A DNA stretch of 64,000 bases from Thuidium tamariscinum (Eukaryota; Streptophyta; Bryopsida; Hypnales; Thuidiaceae). Position numbers and translations under genes: made by a program. Below are positions 35,014 to 45,503 of the stretch, in pieces. The stretch covers positions 22,963,386-23,027,385 of the forward strand of contig OX344752.2 in NCBI GenBank assembly GCA_947034885.2, written 5' to 3'. How positions within the stretch are numbered: position 1 is the first letter of the stretch; the number at the start of each line of letters is the position of its first letter. Below the pieces are notes generated by a model, which had not been told where the DNA came from, made no database searches, and saw nothing but the letters and a program-made list of their open reading frames with translations.

Positions 35014-37162
35014 CTTGGGAGGAAAGATTCTTTGTTATTCAGTGGACGCCAAACGTCCACGGCGTTGTTCAAGGGTTAATGTACAATTTGATGCATGCAA
35101 AATGATAATAGATGGAGAGATCTCCAAACACATCCAAAAAAATATTGAGAGATTTCAGTACTTTTGAATTTTGAACTTTTGAAAGTTCAAAAGTAGCTAA
35201 ATGTAACATATTTCATAATCCTCTTTAGTGATGTGTGTGACATGTAGATGGAAAAGAAGAAGGTGGAGCATCAAAAGGTTGATGATCTTGAAAATCAAAC
35301 AATCTTAACTTAGTCTAGAAGGAAAGGTTTTTGTGACCAATATAATTTGACTTTAGCCTCTTGCCATTGACCAATTATTTTCTGCATAATTAAAAAATCT
35401 ATAGAGTCCAAGGTAAGGAATAGTTGAAGAGACAATCCAAAGCAAAGATGGCAAGGGATATATTGAAACCACCTATTCCCAACCATAGATCCATATCCAA
35501 CCTATAGGTGTAACCTTTCCAACCGAGGCTTGAAGAGATTTTCAATAAAAGTTTGGAATGTGTTTTTTGAAATTTATTTCAAGATTGGGACTAATAAGTT
35601 CATGACATATGTCTTGAAGTAGTGAGGAGGAAAGTAGTTCTTGAATAATTGGAATTAGAAGACTCTTTACATTAGAAATACGTTCAAGTTAGCTTTTGGC
35701 TTCCAAAACTCATGATAATTTAAATTCAAGAAAAAAAAATCACAAAAAATGGCAACTCCCATTCATTCTATCTTTCTACATGGCCAGAAATTTTCATTGC
35801 CTCCTACTGCTCCGCATGCTCCAAAACATGTGCGGAATTTCTTATTATTTGGTTGATGATGGGTGGTTTTACAATGAACTTAACTGTAGCTAAACGAAGA
35901 CCTCCAGTTTCAATGCTGTGTTTGTTTTGATACATTTGTAACTTGCTACCCAAATTAAAAATCTCCTCCCAAGTATGACTGCAAGAACCTTTTCATCCAC
36001 CTGGGAGCTCCTTGCAAGCAAAAGCCATTGGTCTTATGCCTATGATTGATCAAGTGCACTCTTTCATGAAGATCAAGAAAAACTTAGGTCTTGCTTTGTC
36101 CACAGTTTGTAAGGTTTATGTTTTGAATTTTCATAAGTAATTCAATAATGCTTTGAAAAATATGTATTAGATAACGGATGAGTCACTCTAGCTTTAAATT
36201 TACAGATTATCTAATACATAATTGGTTGTACATTTTTCAATCACAACCTTTGATCTTCATGATCCAAGAATGTAGGAAGTAAGTTGAAAGGAAAGAAGCT
36301 TATGAATTGCAACTTGTAATGGCAATGGTGGCAAGTTGTGAATGGGACACTACCACTTTAGCATTGAAAAATCAACAACTGGTAATGGAACCACTTGTGT
36401 TAGATTTTGCATCTATTTATCTTTGTATGGAAAATTAGCTAATCCTAAATGCCTCTTTTGAACTTCTAGGAATTTATTCAAAATTGAACAAAAAGTCAAT
36501 GTATTGATAAGCTTTATCAATTTTTGAAATGTAACCGTACAAATTCAAACTAGATATATTAAAGATCACTTAGGAAAAGGAAACTCAACAATATCACTTG
36601 TGGATTGAAACATTATAATGTTTGATTGTGAGGGTGTTAAAATTGCAAAAGTGAGTTCAAGTCTGTCACCCTTCTTTTCACTTGTCAAATCTATAAAGTT
36701 GGTCATAAAAAAAATATGAGGTCAAAAGGGCCTAGCATGCACAACCCCAATCAATTTATGGCTTCTCAAAATCTACTCTACAATTTTTTCAAATGAATTT
36801 TTAATAAATGTGTTTTTTCCTCCAAGATCTAATGTATTTGAGGCTCATTTTCAAGAGCCCTCAACACCAAGGAAAGTCAAGATTGCAATGGACACCCTTT
36901 TGCAAAATCTTCAATAGAAAAATTGTAATCAATTACTTTCAACATCGGATTTTTGATGCTAAAACCAAACTTTCAAAAAAAATTCAGATCAATAAACTAC
37001 TAAAAATTGTAACTTGTTCAGTTTTATTTACCTCCAAACCTTTGCAAACACCAGATTTTGGTGCCGTGGGCATTTGGGGGTTAAAACAGAATGATCCGAG
37101 GTACTACGCCTCACCGCGCTTCAATAAGAATCAATGTGACCCTAAACCCTGGCGGCCGCCTG
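35014..37162. other. AT-rich intergenic DNA, no gene seen
   Basis: Starts with the right CTTGGGAGGA duplication of the giant element. CAAGGGTTAA (about 35066) and GGGGGTTAAAA (about 37073) resemble right ends of the TTAA/CCCC family, but partners were not identified. Composition shifts to GC-rich within about 80 bp before the cyclase stop codon. No exon was recognised. Confidence 0.45.
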
Positions 37163-39133
37163 CTACATTCCGAAGGACACCACCCGACTGTTCCCGCTCC
37201 TCAGGTTCCGATACCGCGCCATCGCCCACAGAGGGAAGTACCGACGATATCCGTGATATCGCAGATAGAAAACACGCGGATGTCCTGTGCCCGTAAATCG
37301 CTGCTCAGTCCATAGGCCATCTTTGCCCTGAGTCTGAGCGAGGTATGCGACGCCGCGTCCACAAGCCGCATGCTCCACCTCTCCTACCGCCATGAGAGCA
37401 AGCAAGGCCCATGCGGTCTGTGACGCCGTGCTGGGCGCAGGCTCGTAACCCCGATAGTCCAGCTTGTAGCTCGTTGCATCCTCGCCCCAGCCGCCGCCCG
37501 GGTTCTGGATGGAAAGCAGCCAATCGCGGGCCTTTCTCACCATCGATTCACTCGGATCGACGCCCGCAGCGTTGAGCGAACACAATACCGACCAGGTGCC
37601 GTAGATGTAGTTCATGCCCCAGCGGGCGTACCAGCTTCCGTCCGGTAATTGGTCGCGACGCAGCCATTCGACTGCACGCCGCGTGGGCTCTGATGTCGTG
37701 GGACGTTCGCCAAGTTGTGCAAGCAGCGAAAGACAGCGTCCGGTCAAATCTGCCGTCGGCGGGTCGAGCAGCGCACCGCTATCTGCGAACGGTACGCGGG
37801 TGAGATAGTGACACGCATTGTCGGCATCGAACGCGCCGAAGCCACCGTCCTCGCTCTGCAGTCCGACGATCCATTCGCGGGCACGATCAATTGACTTGTT
37901 GAACGTGTTGCCGCGCTCGCGGCGCACGCGGTCCATCGCCATCGCGACGACGGCCGTGTCGTCGAGATCGGGATAGTGCGCATTGTTGTACTGGAACGCC
38001 CAGCCACCTGGCCGCACGTTCGGGCGCTGCACGATCCAGTCGCCCTTGACGTTGAGAATCTGAAGCGGTTTGAGCCAATTGAGCCCGTGGTTCGCTGCCG
38101 CAATTGCCTCCTCGCCGCCGGCTTCAAGCAGCGCATGCGCGGCAAGGCAGGTGTCCCACACCGGCGAGATGCACGGCTGGCAGTAGGCCTCGTCATCCTT
38201 GACGACGAGCAGCTTGTCGAGAGAGGCGCGCGCAAGCTTGCGGTATGGGTGATCCGGCGGGCAACCAAGCCCCGCATACATTTTCACGGCATTTTCCATC
38301 GCCGGGTAGACTCCGCCATGCCCGTCGATGCCATTGAGACGCTCGGTGACCCACGCAACGCACTTGTCGATGGAGCGCTTGCGCAAGTTCTTCGGCATGT
38401 GGTGCTCAAGCGCACGCAACACCATGTCGATGATGCGGAATCCGATGAACCAGGACCATACCTGGTGCGGTGCCTTCACTGGTGCGCCGACCATCTTGGG
38501 GTTCTCATGGAACAGCTCTTCCACCGTGATCCCGCGTGGATTGATCGCCTTGGGCTTGAGCGCCAGAAGCACGAGCAGCGGTATGATCACGGCGCGAGCC
38601 CAGGAGGAGATTTTGTGGATGTGGAACGGGAACCAGCCCGGCAGCAGCATGATCTCGACCGGCATCACCGGCACGCTCTTCCACGGGATCACGCCGTAGA
38701 GCGACAGCACCGCGCGCGTGGCCACATTGGAATTGACTGCACCACCTCGCTCGAGAATCGCTTCGCGCGCTAGCTTCATGTGCGGCGCGTTGATGTCGTC
38801 GCCGATCATCTTGAGCGCGAAGTAAGCCTTCACACTTGCGCTCATGTCAAAGTAGCCTTCGTGGAACAGCGGCCAGCCGCCATGTTTGCCCTGGATGCGG
38901 CGCAGGTAGACGCCGATCTTGCGCTCCAGTTCGAGGTCCGGCGTCTCCCCGAGGTGGTGCACCATCAGCACGTATTCGGCGGGGATGGTGGCATCGGCTT
39001 CGAGCTCGTAGACCCAATGCCCGTCCGGTTTCTGCTCTGCGAGGATGGCACCGGTCGCGGCGCGGATATGCTCCTCGAGCGAACTCTCACTGGCGGTGCG
39101 CGCCGGGGCCGGTTCTGTCAAAGTATCGGTCAT
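37163..39133 (-). CDS. shc: Squalene-hopene cyclase, intronless, alphaproteobacterial type
   Basis: Squalene-hopene cyclase folds squalene into the pentacyclic hopanoids hopene/diplopterol, a monotopic membrane reaction started by an acidic Asp. From the ATG at 39133 the frame gives 656 residues, normal for the family (in-frame ATG 39184 would add 17), with no stop or frameshift. Visible are the catalytic DxDD motif (HYPDLDDTAV, about residues 388-392), several QW repeats (QSEDGGFGAF, DGSWYARWG, NPGGGWGED, GLWTEQRFTGTG), GAHGGWP-like KHGGWPLFHEGYFDMSASVKA, and the C-terminal YFPLWAMARYRN. The sequence reads like Bradyrhizobium/Rhodopseudomonas enzymes. GC is far above the flanks and codon use differs from the neighbouring genes. 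Hopanoid cyclases of bacterial origin are known in mosses and ferns, so a nuclear transfer is credible; bacterial contamination or a chimeric contig is the alternative. Confidence 0.95.
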   Translation of the reverse strand: MTDTLTEPAPARTASESSLEEHIRAATGAILAEQKPDGHWVYELEADATIPAEYVLMVHHLGETPDLELERKIGVYLRRIQGKHGGWPLFHEGYFDMSASVKAYFALKMIGDDINAPHMKLAREAILERGGAVNSNVATRAVLSLYGVIPWKSVPVMPVEIMLLPGWFPFHIHKISSWARAVIIPLLVLLALKPKAINPRGITVEELFHENPKMVGAPVKAPHQVWSWFIGFRIIDMVLRALEHHMPKNLRKRSIDKCVAWVTERLNGIDGHGGVYPAMENAVKMYAGLGCPPDHPYRKLARASLDKLLVVKDDEAYCQPCISPVWDTCLAAHALLEAGGEEAIAAANHGLNWLKPLQILNVKGDWIVQRPNVRPGGWAFQYNNAHYPDLDDTAVVAMAMDRVRRERGNTFNKSIDRAREWIVGLQSEDGGFGAFDADNACHYLTRVPFADSGALLDPPTADLTGRCLSLLAQLGERPTTSEPTRRAVEWLRRDQLPDGSWYARWGMNYIYGTWSVLCSLNAAGVDPSESMVRKARDWLLSIQNPGGGWGEDATSYKLDYRGYEPAPSTASQTAWALLALMAVGEVEHAACGRGVAYLAQTQGKDGLWTEQRFTGTGHPRVFYLRYHGYRRYFPLWAMARYRNLRSGNSRVVSFGM

Positions 39134-40110
39134 CTTACGGTTTCTGTTCCTTACGAATGCAGCGCAAATTGGGCTGTGCTGCATGCCGGACCGATCGAAT
39201 GACACCTTCTGTGTCAATCAAGCCCGGTCCTATCTCCCTATAGTTCCGATATATTGCCAACTGCTGTCTTGGGTCCAAGTTAGATAGAGCCAAACTCTAT
39301 CTAACTTGCCAGTCTTATTGCTTCACTCTTGAGGTGCAAACAACAGACTCAATCAATCAGTACGTGTGGACGGAGATATGTGCAGTTAATTGCATGCATG
39401 CACTTAATTGCATGCGCGCATGGCATTCCCACGCTGAGATGTTCGTCAACACTCTGGCGAGCTGAGGTGTCTGATTCATCAACTAACAAGTGAATGAGTC
39501 CCTCACGACTCAAGAGTCAAGAATTTGTAAGTTATGCTAAGTTATTGCCGAAAATATCATGAACTCCACAGCCACTGAGCAGTTGGCGGAGGATTGGAGT
39601 CAGGCAGTCGGTGCTTTCTGAGAGGTCCAACTCAGATACTCGGTGGGCTGCTTACATCAGGAGTCTCTGATTTGATATTGCTAACTTAACTTCTTATTTT
39701 GAATGAATGTGACTGAGCCAGAAAAATCATGACGTTCATGCAATTCAATACCCTTTTGCGCTCGGTTTCCAGTAATCCAGTGTTCATTGAACGTCAGCAA
39801 GACGGAACAGTTAATAGAAGCTGCAGAACGGCACTGGGGATTGAAGGCGGATTGAATCACGGCAGGCAGGTGGTGTCAGTTGGTTTTTTTCATTGACAGA
39901 CAAACGGTGGGGTGGCCTTCATTTCAAAGGACGGAGCGGGTTTTTTTGCGCCAGAAAATCAAAAGAAAAGAAAGAAGCGGGTTTGGGTCTTTTGTCTGTT
40001 GTGTGTCCCCATACATTCAGTAGCCCATAGAAGGACTGCCTTTCCCTTTGTGAAGTCCCCATCACCTAATTTCATCTGACATTTCTTGAAGTTTGCAACT
40101 TTAGTTACTG
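39134..40110. other. Upstream region of the cyclase gene
   Basis: Base composition falls gradually from GC-rich to about average within 150 bp upstream of the cyclase start. It contains a perfect 13-bp-arm hairpin (39277-39307) and a cluster of RY-like TGCATGCA/TTAATTGCATG palindromes (about 39391-39425). No TATA box could be placed with confidence. Expression in a plant would have to be driven from here. Confidence 0.4.
39277..39307. repeat. Perfect hairpin upstream of the cyclase
   Basis: Arms AAGTTAGATAGAG (39277-39289) and CTCTATCTAACTT (39295-39307) with a 5-base loop. It could be a protein-binding palindrome or the remnant of a small foldback element. Confidence 0.8.
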
Positions 40111-40192
40111 AATGGTGTAGAATATTTCACACCATTTCATCTGCTGGATGGAATGGTGTGGGATATTCCACACCATTTCATCCGCTGGAAGG
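40111..40192. repeat. 41-bp direct duplication, each unit containing a palindrome
   Basis: Units 40111-40151 and 40152-40192 both start AATGGTGT and end with GCTGGA(T/A)GG. Each holds an internal palindrome of the type GGTGTGGGATATTCCACACC. The surroundings to 41225 are AT-rich without recognisable genes. Confidence 0.8.
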
Positions 40193-41225
40193 CAGTGTGA
40201 TAGGTTGCTATTGAATGTTATGCCCACCAGGCCACTCGTGGCTGGTGAGTTTTTTTGTTTTTTTTGTTTTTTGTTTTTGTTTTTTTTAAACAAACAGAAT
40301 AGGCCCGTTGCAAGGTGAGTTATATTTTACCTTTGTCTTTGCAATGAAATTCCATTTCATTTATGAAAAAAAGAAAAAGGAAAAAAAGAAGTGGGTTTTA
40401 GGTTGTCTGGCTCCTTCATTTGTCGGGGAGCTTTATTTTGATGGACAACCTGGGTCGTTGCAAGAAACACCTACCAAAAAGCGTAGTGTTTTGCAACGTA
40501 GTCTTTTTTTTTCCAGGAGTACTTTAAAATTAGAAAAACAAGTTTTAAAAAAAATGAAAAATATGTTTCATGTATAAACCTTTAAGAAGAATATACCCTA
40601 GAAAGGAAAAGCATAGGAAAAATCTCTAAGTAGGAAATCTAGAAAAGTGCAAAATCTCATGAAAATTAGTACTTCGACATTTTAATTTGTAAAAAATAGG
40701 AAAATCAATTTTAAGAAAAAATAAAAATTGTCCATTTGAGGAAAGTTGATTTTGATGAGATTTGACCAAAAGTTCGATCTTAGAACCATTACCATTGTTC
40801 AAAAATTGTGTGCCAAAAAAAAAATTTTGTACTCATGTGGAGGACATAAAAATACATATTCTTAAATTTTTTTTTGGAATTTGTAGGTTTTACACCTATG
40901 CAAATAGACCATGAAAGTTTCGTCATCAAATCATTAAATTTAGACACTGCGAACGTAATGATAACCATAAACGTAATTTTGTGACGCTCAACGAAAATGT
41001 TTTTTAAATATAAAATGATTTTTTTTAATTTCTGAAAAATAAGGGATCTAATAAACTTCAAGTTAGGTATGTTCAATAAAAATTTCATTTTCATTGGACT
41101 TAATCTCCAAAAGTTATTGTAGACAACAAAAAAGTGGTTCAAATTGTGACATGAAATAGGACAGGTGTTTCTTGCAATGACCCACCTATTCAGTTTGAGG
41201 ATGCACTCAATTTTGAGCACGTAAC

Positions 41226-41475
41226 ATTAGAGGAGATTTGAGGGGTGCGGAAGACTACAAGTTCTCAGACTGCAGGAATGTAGAAACTATCGTGGAAACA
41301 GGAATCCAACGTGGTCAAGAGAGTGCCATGTCCTTGATTTTTTTTGGACTTTTTTTCACATCTCAAGACCCATTTTTTTTTTAATTATTGTTGGCCTAAC
41401 AATGGCTAGCAATTTGGGAACAGTTTTAGGAACAAGTCCAAAATGGCCCTTCGGAGGCCTCAAATCTCCCCTAAT
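41226..41475. mobile_element. 250-bp MITE with ~27-bp inverted ends
   Basis: ATTAGAGGAGATTTGAGGGG and its continuation to GCGGAAG at 41226 is mirrored at 41448-41475 (complement ATTAGGGGAGATTTGAGG, then CTCCGAAG). The segment GGAATCCAACGTGGTCAAGA (about 41300) also occurs in diverged form at about 5360. No target duplication was found. Confidence 0.65.
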
Positions 41476-43389
41476 ATTTTTGTATATGATTTTTGTATAT
41501 ATAGGCTTTACATGATATATGAAATGAGATTCCAAAAGCATTGTAGGACCGGTGTGAAAGGCCACAATTATAGTCTAGCATTTTGCAACACATTTACAAT
41601 CATTTTTTTCTCCAAGATTGAAGCTGCCTATTTTAATTGGAGGATATTGGGCATTTTATTACCAAAAACAAACACCCAAGTGGTGTGTGAGCCTCATCAA
41701 AGTATTGGAAAATTGAAAGTCCTCAGCTTCATTGAAAGAGATGAATAAATGGATTTTTTTTCAAATGGAATCAATGGATGGCTTATAAAAAATATATATC
41801 TAGATACAATACAATATTGCTCAAGTATGAAATTGGACACATTTCTTAACCCCTCATCGGTTAAGGCCATAACATGTCTAAAAGTATTCTTTCTTTTCAA
41901 GCCTTCTAAGTTTGAATGTCAAAAAGGTATGAAAATCTCAACCATACAATCTTATAGCGTGCATGTTGTAGATGACATGGATCAAATTTGGAGTCATTTG
42001 GCCACATATATTGCAAGATTATAATGATTTTGTATCGAAGAAAGCCATAGTGAAGATTTCCTAAAAACACATTTAGAGGTGAAATTTGATTTCTAAACCA
42101 CTCAAATGAAAAAAAGTTAAGCTATAAAATGCTTCAAAATCCACATACAAATACATTGGCAAAAAAAATGTCATCCAATTGACTCATTGTATTTGTAAAT
42201 TGACTTTGAAATGCCAAAAATATACCAAATAAGGTTTAAGAAAACAAATCTATGATTAAATCTCTTTCTACTAGAAAGTGTTTCTTTGTCACTTATAACT
42301 TTTTAGATTGATATAAAATTTTAATGACACAAACTAGACTAGTGTGCACAACTTTCGCAAAACAAATTACTAAAAATGGACACTCTATGAAGAAGTAAGC
42401 CGCTCAAGTTTATTGAAATCTAGAAATGTCATAATTTTGAACTTTGAATTACTCCCAAACATTCAAAACAACTTGAACTGATATAAAAATTTTACCACCT
42501 AACTTGACTTCAAGAAAAATATGATCCAAATTACTCTATTTAATTGAAAACTAACATTGCATAAAAAATATACAAGCCCATAAAGTTGTAGCCATTGAAA
42601 TGCACCTTGATAGACTCAAATTTACCCCCTAAAGGCCTAAGGCCATTTTTCTATCAAAAACCACTCAAAACTGTCATTTTTGCTGCATTCATCCAGAAAA
42701 ACAAAAAAAAATGTTTCTATAGAATCTAACCATAGAATCTTGTACTTTGTTTGTTTGAGATCATGTGGTAAAAATTTCATGAAGTTTGACCAAATAGATT
42801 GGAAGATATGAGCATTCAAAGTTGGAAAAAAATAGTTCTTTTAAACATTGTTGTGCAATTTCAAATGACTTTAATTGCCATTTGTTGAATTTTTTTGCAC
42901 TATGGACTTTGAATTAAAAAAGATTTTGTGTTTTGAAATTGAGTTGAAAGTTTAAGAATTTTTTTTAAATGCTTAATTTTCATTCCTTAAAAAATTATTC
43001 CCCACAAGTACTATAGGACCATCTGGGGAGGTTGGGAGCTCAATGCGGATAGCAGGCGGAGCGATGGCTTCAACAATATACAGATCTTCTTACGTTTCTA
43101 GGGCATCAATCGCTTCCAGAAGAAATATGCCAACACAATAGAGTTGCGTATACCAAGGACATGCGGCTGGTGGTTTTGGATTTCGAATCCAACCACTCAA
43201 CAATACACTATTAGCGACTTTAGATCAAGATCTACTTTTGAATCCTAAATGCGGTTTGGTAGAACTAAGTTGGATTAGCTCCCTAAACACCGAGATCTGG
43301 TTTCAGTTGATACCCCATTACCTAGTTCAAGCATCTGTTACGAAATCTCAACATAGGATACCGAGATTTAGATCTAGTTAGATTCAACC
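41476..43389. other. AT-rich intergenic DNA with a piggyBac-like remnant
   Basis: No gene seen. At 42621-42850, TTTACCCCCTAAAGG followed by ACTCAAAACTGTCATTTTT and further patches resembles the left part of the 59466-60419 element (CTTCAAAACTGTCATTTTTT), so this is probably an old truncated copy of that family. TTAACCCCTCATCGG at about 41849 may be another end. Confidence 0.4.
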
Positions 43390-45503
43390 ATGGACTCCTA
43401 CAGGGATGTCGTTAGAAGAGGGAGGTCCTATTCCGCAGAGGAATACTTGGCCCTCTATCGTCAGCAAACTCGTAGATCAGGGCCTAAAAGCGGCTTTAAT
43501 AGGAACAGAGAGTCAATCCAGATGCAAGACAGATCAAATCCACACAACCTCTTGCGTGAGCTATCTCCCATACACAAGCGTCAACAAGGGCCCAACAACG
43601 GATTTTGGTAATACAGCAAAGATATACACAACAAACAACTGGAACCGGACTTCACGTAGCACCAGAATACCTACACTGTGGAGAGAGCATCAGAAACAAC
43701 ATGGATGGCCCAAGTTCTCAATCCGCGAGAAGTTAGAACGGACAAAATTCTTCCACCAACGTTAAGGCGCAACTTGGCAAGTCTACTTCTTAGGAACCAC
43801 CAAGTACTTCCACTCGATGCCATTGACGCTAACTCTCTCGTCCGTAAACGATCTTATCTCCGAGAGCATGTCTTTATTGCTAGCTTCGTTGGAGGTTTCC
43901 TTCTAAAAGAGGCCATAACTGGATGGCTCAAAGATCTGGATAAATTACTATTACTTTTTTGTGTGTGACTCCACAAACCAATAGGGAATGGATTTAGATA
44001 CGTGAAGGTTGATGGCATGGAGGCAGTAGCTAGAGCCACCAACCTCCCAATATATAGATTTTTTGGAGGCAAGGCAGCATACTATAGATGGATTCCTTCA
44101 TTCAACCCTTTCTCTACAAACTGCATTGAACACCTATTCTGGATGACGCTTGACAACCTTCCTCTAGAGTTTATTCCATTCTCCAAAACAATCGCAGACA
44201 TGCTTGGCAAGGTACGGGCCACTAATATTCCAAACCAGCCATTCACCCTCATAGATACTACGTAGATCTAAACATTGAAGGCAGGTGGATTCTAGTGATC
44301 CATATTGTGGGGGGAGCCCTTGAACCACCAAAGATTCTCATAACTTACGAGGATCCAAATCTCAACTGCGAGACATCCCGTCCCAACTAGTCAATGCCCA
44401 AACAAAGGCCAAAGGCATCACATTAGGTATACGCAATCTCAATAGGGAACCAACAACAGGAGAACTCCCTGCAACTATTCAGGAGGTTTAGCTAACAATA
44501 GTAGCAGTAAGCTTCATTATTCAAATCCAAACCGAGTACTGCTAGTCATCACATAGGACGTGACAACAAACAACATCATCCATATATTCCCTCATCATCA
44601 GGGCTTGATAGCAAGGACTTCATTCTTGTAGAATACCAGAGGCGAGGAAAGATGCTTAGAAGGTTGACGACCCCAACAAGCTCGAGCCATTACTAGGCAT
44701 GACATGTCTTGGCGGAAAGATGTAGAGAAGACCAAAAGTGCCAGAACAGGCCGCATGACGAGATTGCTCAAGACTTTGACAAGCTCACCCCAATCAGACC
44801 GAAGCAATTGGAGCATAACTCAGAAGATACTAGTCAAAAACAAGCGTTTGCTTGAGAAGACAGAACCTCTCCTGCACTGGCCTTCAGACTACCATCCCCT
44901 CCAACCATTAGATCGACAAATCACCTAGTTCGCTTCTCAGACACCATTTATTCATCAAGCCCTCCGCCTTATACAAACGCCCATACATCATTGACCCCAC
45001 AACCTCAAGAGAATACTCATACGACCGAACTTCAACCTAGAAACCCAAATTTGAATGCTCCAGATAGTGAGACCATCCCCATCCCTCCACAATCAACCTC
45101 ATCGTCTAACCATATGAATAACCAAAAATCTAGCAGCAATTACGTAACAACACAAAACCACCCCCTCCATCCTCCACCACTTACCATCCAACCACAACCC
45201 GATTACAAAACACTAGAATACACTAAGTACCCTTGCAACCCAACAGACATAGATATAGTACCTCAAATCCAATTATGTCCCATCGATCATCCCAATAACC
45301 TAAGCAATAATCACAACTCATCCAACTGCTTAGATACATCGAACCATGCAAATATACCCCAACACATCGATTATGATTTCTTCCTAGATGTCCAACCCAA
45401 TCTCCCCAACCCCCGAGAAGGTTCCAAGCCCACATCACCAGCTCTAGATGACGATACATCAATGGCGATTAAGGTTTTTAACCAACTATATAGATTTTTA
45501 TAA
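43390..45503 (+). pseudogene. Decayed LINE ORF1-like gene (DUF4283-type)
   Basis: One plus frame is largely open from 43390 to 44265, interrupted by TAA 43609-43611, TAG near 43657 and TGA 43966-43968, and continues after a frameshift near 44255. The part encoding YRWIPSFNPFSTNCIEHLFW, LDNLPLEFIPFSKTIADMLG and, after the shift, GRWILVIHI and ITYEDPNLNC resembles the DUF4283 domain that, with a zinc knuckle, forms ORF1 of many plant L1 retrotransposons. An Asn/Pro/Ser-rich open frame (44991-45503) follows and may be its C-terminal tail. No reverse transcriptase was found downstream, so the copy is incomplete or 3'-deleted. Confidence 0.45.

Noticed and set aside
37150..37158. GCGGCCGC (NotI-like octamer) just beyond the cyclase stop, as a cloning scar
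   Set aside because: A single GC-rich octamer in a GC-rich stretch is not evidence of vector; no vector backbone or adapter is visible. It is noted only because contamination must be excluded.
37614..39243. Long open frames on the plus strand and other frames across the cyclase
   Set aside because: They are GC-rich shadow frames antisense to or overlapping the intact cyclase; composition alone explains them.
41400..42024. Open frames of 67-101 residues on both strands
   Set aside because: Phe/Ile/Lys-rich composition expected from random AT-rich DNA; no domain or splice support.
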